Shown: piece by piece, positions 1 through 8,037 of the stretch | Layout: each line of letters opens with the position of its first letter | How positions within the stretch are numbered: the stretch's first letter is position 1 | Assembly: GCA_023485865.1 (NCBI GenBank) | Contig: JAMCZC010000019.1 | Span: forward strand, 1-32,695 | DNA: 32,695 nucleotides | Reading direction: 5' to 3' | From: Patescibacteria group bacterium | Lineage (GTDB): Bacteria; Patescibacteriota; Microgenomatia; Levybacterales; UBA12049 | The notes under the pieces: model-generated | What the model was told of the DNA's origin: nothing | Database searches by the model: none | Seen by the model: the letters and a program-made list of their open reading frames with translations, nothing else | Translations under genes and position numbers: made by a program

Positions 1-1
1 T

Positions 2-994
2 ACAAACTACGAAGGATTTTCCAATGAAGAGAGAGAAGCAGTAATTTTAATTACCAAAAAAAATAATTACTTATTAACAGATAGGAGATATTTAAGTGAA
101 TTGAATTACTTGAAGAATTTTAAACTTGAAGAAATTTCCGTTGAAAATCCCTTATTAAAGATTCTTACAAGAATAGCAAAAGAAAACAATTTGACAACGA
201 CGGGTTTTGAAGAAAACAATATAACCTTTAGTGAATATAGGAAATTTAGAAAAGTTTTTAAGAATTTTAAATCTTTTGAGGATCTAATTGAAGAATTAAG
301 AGAAATAAAAACCAAGAAACAAATAGAGAAAATTAAAAAATCCTGTAAACTTTCCGATCTGGGCTTTAACTTTATTTTAGAGCATATCAAGGAAAACGTT
401 ACGGAACAGGAACTCGCAATAAAACTTGAAATATTCCTGAAAAACAAACACGCGGATACATCTTTTAAGCCTATTATTGCTTTTGGAAAAAACTCTGCAG
501 TTCCCCACCATTTGAATTCCCAAGTTAAACTGCAAAAGGGAAATATTGTACTTCTTGATATTGGCGCAAAATTTGAAGGCTACTGTTCGGATATGACGAG
601 GACAGTTTTTTTCGGCTCCCCTACCCCGGAATTTAAAAGAATGTACGAAACAGTTCTCAACGCTCAAAAGTTAGCAATTCAGCAATTTAACAATTCAGCA
701 ATAAATGAAATAAAAGCTTCAGCTGTTGATAAAGCCGCCCGCGAATATATTATTCAAAAAGGTTATGAAACAATCCCCCATAGTTTGGGACACGGAGTAG
801 GAATAGAGGTTCATGAAAAACCAAGTCTTTCTCCCAAATCCAAAAGCATTTTAAAAAGCGGAATGGTGTTTTCAATGGAACCAGGAATTTATCTAAGCGG
901 CTGGGGCGGAGTTAGAATTGAAGATCTTTTCCTACTGAAAGGAAACTCTTTGGAAAAAATTACCCATTCCACTTCTGAAATTATTAGTCTATAA
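2..994 (+). CDS. pepP: Xaa-Pro aminopeptidase / M24 family metallopeptidase, 5'-truncated by the window edge
   Basis: Frame is open upstream of the listed M (TNYEGFSNEEREAVILITKKNNYLLTDRRYLSEL, creatinase-N like). M24 motifs GHGVGIEVHEKPS, DIGAKFEGYCSDMTRT and SMEPGIYL are present. Confidence 0.9.
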   Translation, partial: TNYEGFSNEEREAVILITKKNNYLLTDRRYLSELNYLKNFKLEEISVENPLLKILTRIAKENNLTTTGFEENNITFSEYRKFRKVFKNFKSFEDLIEELREIKTKKQIEKIKKSCKLSDLGFNFILEHIKENVTEQELAIKLEIFLKNKHADTSFKPIIAFGKNSAVPHHLNSQVKLQKGNIVLLDIGAKFEGYCSDMTRTVFFGSPTPEFKRMYETVLNAQKLAIQQFNNSAINEIKASAVDKAAREYIIQKGYETIPHSLGHGVGIEVHEKPSLSPKSKSILKSGMVFSMEPGIYLSGWGGVRIEDLFLLKGNSLEKITHSTSEIISL

Positions 995-1001
995 TAAAAT
1001 T

Positions 1002-2018
1002 ATGATAGACGAATTTAAAAAAGAACTGACCTCGCTTAGGCTTTTGGCGATTCTTTTAACCATTGCCGTTTCTCTTTATCTTTTTCAAATTGCCTGGCAG
1101 GTTTTGGGCAACTTCTCCGACGTGATAGTAATTATGGTCTGTGCGTGGCTTTTAAGCTTTATTTTAGAACCGGCAGCTTTTAAAATCTCACAAATTGCAA
1201 AGCTTTCAATGGTGTGGTCCGCTTTAATAGTTTATATTATTATTGCGGCTATTTTTACGGTTGCAACGATTATATTTATTCCAACCGTAATCGCACAACT
1301 TCAAACTTTATCCACAATCGCTCCCGTATATCTTTCCTATGCCCCAAAGGCAGTTCAAAGCTGGAACTATAATTTTGCCTCCGCTTTTGACAATTTTTTA
1401 AACTACGTCCCATCCGTTGCGCAATCCCTTGTTTCGATATTGATGATTCTAATTCTTTCTTTTTATTTTATAGTCGATAAAGAAAGAATTAACGCCGAAA
1501 TCTATAACCTGGCGCCTAAAAAATGGCACGAAAATTTAAAGTTTATCCAAAAAGTAATCGACGACACTTTTGCTTCGTTTTTACGAGTCCAAGTGCTGTT
1601 TGGGATTTTGGCCGGCATATCAACGTGGACAGTTTTAACTATTTTCGGGATTAATTTTGCCGCCTCAACCTCTTTAATCGCAGGAATATTAAATATAATT
1701 CCTCTTATCGGACCACTTTTAGGAATAATTCCGGCCGTATTAGTAGTTTTGGTTTCTGATCCGGCTAATCCGACGAAAGCTCTGCTTGTTTTTGTAATTC
1801 TGCTTCTTATCCAGCAAATTACCTTTAACGCTATCGGTCCAAAAATTATGGGAAAAGCCTTTAAACTTCATCCTATTATTATTCTTCTTTCGTTTGCTAT
1901 CGGAGCAAAAATTGCCGGACCCCTGGGTGCCGTATTTGCAATTCCCGTTCTTGGTATTATCGGCATAATTTTTAGGGAACTCGGCCACTACTTTATAAAT
2001 CCTACAAAATCCTCATAG
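1002..2018 (+). CDS. AI-2E family transporter (PerM/YdiK-like permease)
   Basis: Multi-TM protein with the typical C-terminal pattern LIAGILNIIPLIGPLLGIIPAVLV...GPKIMGKAFKLHPIIILLSFAIGAKIAGPLGAVFAIPV. Confidence 0.85.
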   Translation: MIDEFKKELTSLRLLAILLTIAVSLYLFQIAWQVLGNFSDVIVIMVCAWLLSFILEPAAFKISQIAKLSMVWSALIVYIIIAAIFTVATIIFIPTVIAQLQTLSTIAPVYLSYAPKAVQSWNYNFASAFDNFLNYVPSVAQSLVSILMILILSFYFIVDKERINAEIYNLAPKKWHENLKFIQKVIDDTFASFLRVQVLFGILAGISTWTVLTIFGINFAASTSLIAGILNIIPLIGPLLGIIPAVLVVLVSDPANPTKALLVFVILLLIQQITFNAIGPKIMGKAFKLHPIIILLSFAIGAKIAGPLGAVFAIPVLGIIGIIFRELGHYFINPTKSS

Positions 2019-2140
2019 CATTATTTACCACTTATCATTTACCATTTATCATTCATTTAACAATTCAGCAATTTAACAATAAAACAATTCTTTAATTTTT
2101 AATCCTTAATCTTTACTCTTTTTTGTGGTACCATAAGCTT

Positions 2141-3355
2141 ATGATAAAAGCTCAAACCCTTAAGGGTTTTCGTGATTTTTTGCCAAAAGACGCAAAAAAG
2201 CGTGAGTACGTAATAAACGCTTTAAAGAAAGTGTTTGAGTCCTATGGTTTTGAACCATTGGAAACCCCCAGCCTTGAATACGAAGAAATTTTAGCAGGAA
2301 AATATGGGACTGAAGGCGATAAATTAATGTATAAGTTTGAAGACAACGGCAAAAGAAAGATTGCTTTAAGATATGACCAAACAGTCCCTTTGGCAAGAGT
2401 TGTTGCGGAGTATCAAAATGACTTGCCAATGCCTTTTAAAAGGTACCAAATCCAAAATGTCTGGCGGGCGGAAAATACGCAAAAAGGCAGATACCGAGAG
2501 TTTATGCAATGCGATATCGATACTGTCGGCTCCCCCTCTCTTTCGGCAGATGCGGAAATAATTTCTTGCGCTTTGGAAACAGTTAGGAAATTAGGATTTA
2601 AAAATGTTAAAGTTTTAGTAAACGACCGTTCTGTTTTTTACTTCAAAACTAGTTTTGATATCTCTTCTGATAAAATATCTTTTGTTATAAGAACAATAGA
2701 TAAACTCAAAAAAATTGGTGATGATGGTGTTCTTTCAGAACTCAAAAAGGGCGGTTTCGCTAAAGAAGAGGCTGAAGAAATTTTAAACGGAATAAAAAAC
2801 ATCAAAGAAACTAATTCAATAAGCAATATCCGTACTCTCTTAAAAGATGCGGGTGTAGATGAATCTTTAATAGAATTTTCACCAAGCCTAGCAAGAGGAT
2901 TAGATTATTATACGGGTATTATTTTTGAAATTGTTTCCGAAGATTACCCTTATGGTTCCGTTGCCGGCGGAGGAAGGTATGATAATTTAATCGGAGTTTT
3001 TTCAGGCAAGCAAATTCCCGCAGTTGGAATCTCTTTTGGGTTTGATAGGGTTATTGAGGCTATGGATGAATTAAACTTATTTCCCGCAGGCCTTTCGGTT
3101 ACCAAAGTTTTGATAACAAATACTAATGAGAAAAAAGCTTTAGAAGTAGGAAAAACTTTAAGAGAAAATAATATTAATACGGAAATTTATTTAGAGGAAA
3201 AAGATTTGGAAAAACAATTAAAATACGCGGATAAAAAAGACATTCCTTTTGCAATAATTTTTGACAAAGATAAATTAATTCTCAAAGATATGATAAGGCG
3301 AACCCAGGAAACTTTAACAATTGAGGAGATACTTACAGAATTAAAAAAACCCTAA
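2141..3355 (+). CDS. hisS: Histidyl-tRNA synthetase (start moved to MIKAQTLKGFRDFLP)
   Basis: Class II aaRS motifs (KGFRDFLP, LRYDQTVPLARVVA, RYQIQNVWRAENTQKGRYREFMQCDID, ARGLDYYTGIIFE, GGRYDNLI). The upstream listed start (2123) would overlap the putative -10 element at 2129-2134. Confidence 0.93.
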   Translation: MIKAQTLKGFRDFLPKDAKKREYVINALKKVFESYGFEPLETPSLEYEEILAGKYGTEGDKLMYKFEDNGKRKIALRYDQTVPLARVVAEYQNDLPMPFKRYQIQNVWRAENTQKGRYREFMQCDIDTVGSPSLSADAEIISCALETVRKLGFKNVKVLVNDRSVFYFKTSFDISSDKISFVIRTIDKLKKIGDDGVLSELKKGGFAKEEAEEILNGIKNIKETNSISNIRTLLKDAGVDESLIEFSPSLARGLDYYTGIIFEIVSEDYPYGSVAGGGRYDNLIGVFSGKQIPAVGISFGFDRVIEAMDELNLFPAGLSVTKVLITNTNEKKALEVGKTLRENNINTEIYLEEKDLEKQLKYADKKDIPFAIIFDKDKLILKDMIRRTQETLTIEEILTELKKP

Positions 3356-4297
3356 ATGCCCTTTAGAAATTTTTTAATATCACAAAACAAAACAAAACTG
3401 GCAATTTTTGCACTTATTTTTGCAAATATTATTTGGGGCGCCGGTCTTCCTATTTATAAATGGACACTTCAGGTTATTCCCCCATTTACTTTTGCTTTTC
3501 TAAGATTTTTCTTGGGAGCAGTTATTCTTATTCCGTTTATTTTTAAAAATTTCAAGTTTGCAAAAGAAGACATACCGCAGCTTTTCTTTGTATCAATAAT
3601 TTCCATTACTTTTCAAATTCCCCTTCTTTTCTTCGGATTAAAACTTGCCCCAAGTATTAATGCTCCGATTATAATTTCCGCAGGCCCCATAATCCTCTTA
3701 GGAGCTTCGATAATTTTTTTTAAAGAAAAAATATCGGCAAAATTACTAACAGGAACCCTCATTAGTCTTTTGGGCGTTTTAATATTAATTTTTAAACCTG
3801 CCCTGGAAGCCGGATTTTCAGGCGGAGTTTTGGGAAATTTTCTTATTTTTCTTGCAACCATCTGCAGCGTAATCCAAGCACTTATTGTTAAAAAGATAAT
3901 GAAAAGAAACGGGCCTCTTATAACCGTATTTCTTACTTTTCTCATAGGGTCTGTTTCACTTTTACCTGCAGTTTTAATTGAGTATAATTCGGTAGGTTTT
4001 TTTGTATTAAGTACCCAAGCTGTTTTAGGCATTGTTTACGCAATAATGTTTTCTTCTGTTTTGGGTTATTTTTTCTTTTATTTTGGTTTAAAAAATATAA
4101 AAGTGTCTGAAACCGGAATTTTTACATACGTTGATCCTATTGCCACAATTTTAGTTGCGGTTCCATTACTAAATGAGGTTATTACGCCGTCTTACGCCAT
4201 CGCAGCATTTCTTGTATTCTCGGGTATTTATATTGCGGAAGGAAGAATTCATTACCACCCTTTCCATCTTCTAAAAAAACAGGCTTCGGAATTTTAA
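3356..4297 (+). CDS. EamA/DMT-family transporter
   Basis: Ten-TM pattern with two EamA-type halves (ANIIWGAGLPIYKWTL...; VSETGIFTYVDPIATILVAVPLLNE). Confidence 0.85.
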   Translation: MPFRNFLISQNKTKLAIFALIFANIIWGAGLPIYKWTLQVIPPFTFAFLRFFLGAVILIPFIFKNFKFAKEDIPQLFFVSIISITFQIPLLFFGLKLAPSINAPIIISAGPIILLGASIIFFKEKISAKLLTGTLISLLGVLILIFKPALEAGFSGGVLGNFLIFLATICSVIQALIVKKIMKRNGPLITVFLTFLIGSVSLLPAVLIEYNSVGFFVLSTQAVLGIVYAIMFSSVLGYFFFYFGLKNIKVSETGIFTYVDPIATILVAVPLLNEVITPSYAIAAFLVFSGIYIAEGRIHYHPFHLLKKQASEF

Positions 4298-4305
4298 AAA
4301 GCCAG

Positions 4306-5100
4306 TTAATTAAATTCCAGAAATAAAGGCAGATGGTCGGAAACCTCGTCCTGCAAAACCTTAAAACCTAAGACTTTTATGTCTTTTGAAACCAAGATAT
4401 AGTCTGCAAATTTATCCTTTCTGGTATGCAGATTACTTCTTGTGCTTTTTACTTTATACTTTTTAACTAAATTAACCATATTTTTTTCCAAGATCAGCAT
4501 ACTCTTTGTATCCGGGTTTAGGTTAAAATCCCCGCAAAGAATTTTTCTATGTTTATATGAACGCAGGAATTTTATTATTCTATCCGATTGTTCGAATCTT
4601 TCCGGTGTATCTTCCTTTGATTCGGATATCCAAAATCCATGCAGATTAGCTATCAAAGTTTTTTTTACTTGTCTTGAGCCCGCCGAAGGATTCTCTATGT
4701 CAACAAAATGAATATTCCTTGGAAAGTCCATAAAATTACCATCTCTTACGGGTTTTGTGCGCTCCTGGCCATATGAGCCATAAACAAAAATATCTCCCTC
4801 AGATAAAATCTTTATTGAATTCTTAACAAAAGTGGCCTGTCCAAAAAGAAGTTCGAAATCAACCTTTTCTTTGGTATCGTGTCCTGCAAACATGGGGGCA
4901 AAATAACCGTTATAATCTTTTAAGATCTTGGCAATGTCGGAATAAACATTCGTCTTTATACGATTATGAAAAATATTTCTGTCGGATTTGAATACTTCCT
5001 GAAAACAAAATACATCAACGATTTTACTCTGTTTTTTTAAAAAATTTATCAACGGTTCGTAAACCTGCCCTCCCCAAATATTTAACGCAATTAATTTCAT
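4306..5100 (-). CDS. Endonuclease/exonuclease/phosphatase (EEP) family protein
   Basis: LIALNIWGG, CFQEV, LCGDFNLNPD and SDHLPLFLEF motifs. Confidence 0.85.
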   Translation of the reverse strand: MKLIALNIWGGQVYEPLINFLKKQSKIVDVFCFQEVFKSDRNIFHNRIKTNVYSDIAKILKDYNGYFAPMFAGHDTKEKVDFELLFGQATFVKNSIKILSEGDIFVYGSYGQERTKPVRDGNFMDFPRNIHFVDIENPSAGSRQVKKTLIANLHGFWISESKEDTPERFEQSDRIIKFLRSYKHRKILCGDFNLNPDTKSMLILEKNMVNLVKKYKVKSTRSNLHTRKDKFADYILVSKDIKVLGFKVLQDEVSDHLPLFLEFN

Positions 5101-5145
5101 TTAAACATTATATCACGGGAAAAATTAAAACTAAATAAAAAAATA

Positions 5146-5226
5146 GATTACTGCAGGTATACTAGTATACTTACAATAAAAAGACTATGTAGTGATGTAT
5201 CAATACAGTAAGACATATCTAATTAA
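5146..5226 (+). repeat. 81-bp direct repeat, copy A (two hairpin-forming segments)
   Basis: About 86% identity (11 mismatches by eye over 81 nt) to 6606-6686, including an identical 32-nt core TATGTAGTGATGTATCAATACAGTAAGACATA. Confidence 0.9.
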
Positions 5227-5263
5227 TAAATGTCCGGGGAAAAATTCCACGGTAAAACTATCG

Positions 5264-5518
5264 TTACGCGGTAATCGCGGTTAAATCCGCAAGTTCAGAT
5301 TTGTATTCATACGGTAAGCTATTCCAAATAATTGTGTGCGCCAGAACCGCCCCTTCTTTTTCCCGTTCGGCTAGAGAATCATAAGAAAGCTGTCTTTCCA
5401 GAATAAGCAAGCATGACAGGGCGCTTCTGATTTGACCGTCAGACGAAACTCTGCAATAATCTCTTTTGCTTGGAACCTCTCCGATAATCTCGATTTGTAC
5501 CGGTTGTTTTTCCGCCAT
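5264..5518 (-). CDS. Hypothetical protein, 84 aa
   Basis: ORF with TATAAT-ACCGTA-ATG immediately upstream. No family recognised. Confidence 0.6.
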   Translation of the reverse strand: MAEKQPVQIEIIGEVPSKRDYCRVSSDGQIRSALSCLLILERQLSYDSLAEREKEGAVLAHTIIWNSLPYEYKSELADLTAITA

Positions 5519-5590
5519 TACGGTATTATATTATTTATTATAGGATATTTCAAATGATGATAGGGATTAGCGGGAGAAATTGGGAGATGT

Positions 5591-5887
5591 TTATTGAATT
5601 GGGATTCCCTCGTCTGTCCTCCAGTTGGGGTTAGGACCTTTAGGTTCCCATGGAGCTTTCCATGCGGAGCTGGAAAAAAAGAAGCTTACCCTTTGTGCAT
5701 CTGCTTGTTTTTTTGTGAGATTTATAAAAACTCCGCCTTCTTCCCTTTCTATCGCTTTTTCTGCTTCACGGATTGTTTGTTCATCGGTTCCAAATATAGT
5801 GTATAGAGTTTCGACACTGTCTCCTACTCTCCTGGACATCTCTGGTATAAAAATCGCTGCTTCTGTTTTGTTTTCTTGATGTGACAT
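5591..5887 (-). CDS. Hypothetical protein, 98 aa, Trp/Pro-rich C terminus
   Basis: ORF with TATAAT-TGCCGA-ATG immediately upstream. No family recognised. Confidence 0.6.
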   Translation of the reverse strand: MSHQENKTEAAIFIPEMSRRVGDSVETLYTIFGTDEQTIREAEKAIEREEGGVFINLTKKQADAQRVSFFFSSSAWKAPWEPKGPNPNWRTDEGIPIQ

Positions 5888-5992
5888 TCGGCAATTATAT
5901 CACCGGAAGCGAGATAATCAAATTCGTGGGGAAAATTGGTTTTGCTAATCATAAATTTAGGTATATAATAAAATTAAAGGAGGTGATTTGAA

Positions 5993-6175
5993 ATGCCAAG
6001 AGAAACAGGAGAAATTCCGACTGTTCCGCCGCCCAACGAGGTTTCTAGAAAAACTCCCAAGCCTGGAGATACGCAGGCAATTTCTAACCCAGATTTATTA
6101 GATAGGCTACAATCAGAAGCGGCTAGGACACGTGGAGCAAAACAAGCCGGACAAATCGGCAATTCTCATACTTAA
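5993..6175 (+). CDS. Small hypothetical protein (60 aa), Pro/Arg/Thr-rich, probably disordered
   Basis: Strong Shine-Dalgarno AAAGGAGGTGATTTGAAATG, plus TTTGCT-17-TATAAT upstream. Confidence 0.6.
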   Translation: MPRETGEIPTVPPPNEVSRKTPKPGDTQAISNPDLLDRLQSEAARTRGAKQAGQIGNSHT

Positions 6176-6220
6176 ACCTTGAGCAGATTATACTGCGGGA
6201 AAATTTGCGGGGGAAAAAAT

Positions 6221-6565
6221 TTATATTTTCATTTTATCTTTTATTTTTTCAAGTCCTGCGTTAGTCATTTTCCCTTCTTTTATTAATTTTTTTATTCTTT
6301 GTTTATTGCTCTCCTGTAAATTGCTTTTTTGTTTTCTTGGGGTAAATCTGCCTGTAAATCTTTCTTTGTCAATCCCCTTTTCTATGCTATCTATCCAGTC
6401 AAAGCAAAGAGCCTCTTCAACCGCGTCGTTATAAGAAATTGTTGGTTTTCCTGTTGTTTTCTTGTAATAGATAAGCCAAATTTCTTTTTCTTTATCGAAG
6501 TTTTTGGAAAGCCAATCCCTCCACTCTTTTCTATTTTTTATATAAAGAGTTTTCCCAATATTCAT
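6221..6565 (-). CDS. YdeI/OmpD-associated-like family protein, short form
   Basis: LYIKNRKEWRDWLSKN...EIWLIYYKK...YNDAVEEALCFDWIDS...RFTPRKQKSNLQESNKQRIKKLIKEGKM matches the family pattern. TATAAT-TGGTTT-ATG upstream. Confidence 0.8.
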   Translation of the reverse strand: MNIGKTLYIKNRKEWRDWLSKNFDKEKEIWLIYYKKTTGKPTISYNDAVEEALCFDWIDSIEKGIDKERFTGRFTPRKQKSNLQESNKQRIKKLIKEGKMTNAGLEKIKDKMKI

Positions 6566-6605
6566 AAACCAATTATACCACGGGAAATCTGAAGCTAAAA
6601 AAAAT

Positions 6606-6686
6606 GATTATCACAGGTATACAAGTATACTTGTGATAAAAAGATTATGTAGTGATGTATCAATACAGTAAGACATAATCAATTAA
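6606..6686 (+). repeat. 81-bp direct repeat, copy B (more complete hairpins)
   Basis: See copy A. Contains TATCACAGGTATAC-AA-GTATACTTGTGATA and GATTATGT...ACATAATC. Confidence 0.9.
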
Positions 6687-6696
6687 GTTGCGAGGC

Positions 6697-6713
6697 TCAA
6701 CCCCGGGGGTTGA
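6697..6713. other. Perfect palindrome TCAACCCC-G-GGGGTTGA in a divergent intergenic region
   Basis: 8-bp stem, 1-nt centre, between the YdeI-like gene (-) and rpmE (+). Confidence 0.8.
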
Positions 6714-6810
6714 CGCTGGAGAAATTCGAAGATTGAGCGGGAAATTTGCGCCCTCTGAAACTCTCAAAAAAGCCTTGTATTGAGTTCGTGTTTGCGGTAT
6801 AATATTCCCT

Positions 6811-7098
6811 ATGAAACAGCAAATTCACCCGCAATATTTTGATAATGCGCAGGTTATTTGTGCCTGCGGAAACAGATTTACAACTGGAAGCACCCAGGAA
6901 ATAATCCGCGTGGAACTCTGCGGCAAATGCCATCCTTTTTATACAGGGGAACAAAGATTCGTCGATTCGGGTTCTAAAATCCAAAAATTCCAGGCTAAAC
7001 AGGAAGCCGCCAAAGCTTATGTTGCCAAGAAAAAAGAAGCTAAAAAAGACACCACCGGACCGCAGACGCTTCGCGAAATGCTGGAAGCCATAAAGTAG
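6811..7098 (+). CDS. rpmE: 50S ribosomal protein L31
   Basis: [61 protein letters not shown], with an extended C terminus. Confidence 0.95.
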   Translation: MKQQIHPQYFDNAQVICACGNRFTTGSTQEIIRVELCGKCHPFYTGEQRFVDSGSKIQKFQAKQEAAKAYVAKKKEAKKDTTGPQTLREMLEAIK

Positions 7099-7131
7099 CC
7101 CTCCTTTACCAAGGCTTCGGAAGGACAAGCT

Positions 7132-8037
7132 ATGGATTATAGAAAAATACAACTTCAGGAACTCGATAAAAAAATTGAAGAAACAAAAACCCTTCTTTCC
7201 GACCCTTTTTTGACCGAAATGGCAAAAACAGAAATAGAAAATTTAGAACTTCAAAAGACGGAGATTTTAAAAACTTTTGAAACCAACAGAGAAGAAGCAG
7301 ACGATTCTTTTGATACAAGAAATGTAATTATCGAAGTTTCGGGTGCGGCCGGCGGCGAAGAAGCAAAAATCTGGGGACAGAATCTTTTGAGAATGTATAA
7401 ACGCTTTGCCGAAATCAAAGGATTTAGGGTTGAGGCTTTGGATGAAAATGTAGTTAAGGTGGAGGGTAACGGAGCCTTCGAATTATTTAAATATGAAGCA
7501 GGAGTTCATAGAGTACAAAGAACTCCCGAAACCGAAAAACGGGGCAGAATTCACACCTCTACCGCAACCGTTTCTGTTTTGCCAGAGCTTGAAGACATTG
7601 ATTTACACATTAACCCCGACGATATTACTTTTGAAGCCTTTAGAAGCGGCGGACACGGCGGGCAAAACGTCAACAAAGTCTCTACTGCCGTTAGGCTGAT
7701 ACATAAACCCACAGGCATTGTTGTAAATTGTCAAACCCAAAGGTTTCAGGCGCAAAACCGGGAATTGGCAATGGAAATGCTAAGGGCCAAGCTTTGGGAA
7801 GCGGAAGTTGAAAAACAACACGGGGAAATAGCAGGTTTAAAGGCAACGCAGGTTGGCAGAGGTATGAGAGCGGAAAAAATAAGGACTTATAACTTCCCGC
7901 AGGACAGGCTCACCGACCACAGAATTAATAAATCCTGGCATAATTTAGAGGGAATTCTGGAGGGAAACTTAAACCAGGTTATTGAAGATATGCAGGTTTT
8001 GGAAACTACTTCAAATACTCCAAATCCTTCTGTTTAA
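7132..8037 (+). CDS. prfA: Peptide chain release factor 1
   Basis: GGQ motif [28 protein letters not shown] and [27 protein letters not shown] (RF1-type). Short N-terminal domain. Confidence 0.9.
   Translation: MDYRKIQLQELDKKIEETKTLLSDPFLTEMAKTEIENLELQKTEILKTFETNREEADDSFDTRNVIIEVSGAAGGEEAKIWGQNLLRMYKRFAEIKGFRVEALDENVVKVEGNGAFELFKYEAGVHRVQRTPETEKRGRIHTSTATVSVLPELEDIDLHINPDDITFEAFRSGGHGGQNVNKVSTAVRLIHKPTGIVVNCQTQRFQAQNRELAMEMLRAKLWEAEVEKQHGEIAGLKATQVGRGMRAEKIRTYNFPQDRLTDHRINKSWHNLEGILEGNLNQVIEDMQVLETTSNTPNPSV

Noticed and set aside
106-447. Antisense ORFs over pepP (106-447 and 377-667)
   Set aside because: Fully overlapped by a confidently assigned coding sequence on the other strand; hydrophobic or low-complexity shadow translations.
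3613-4032. 139-aa antisense ORF within the EamA transporter
   Set aside because: Shadow of a multi-TM gene; no promoter, RBS or recognisable motif.
5146-6686. CRISPR array or attC-type integron interpretation of the 81-bp repeats
   Set aside because: Only two copies, spaced 1.46 kb apart, without cas genes or a visible integrase; no attC-like core sequences.
7132-8037. Alternative genetic code (UGA recoding), as seen in some CPR lineages
   Set aside because: UGA is used as a stop at 14335 and 28079, and no in-frame UGA was noticed in conserved genes.
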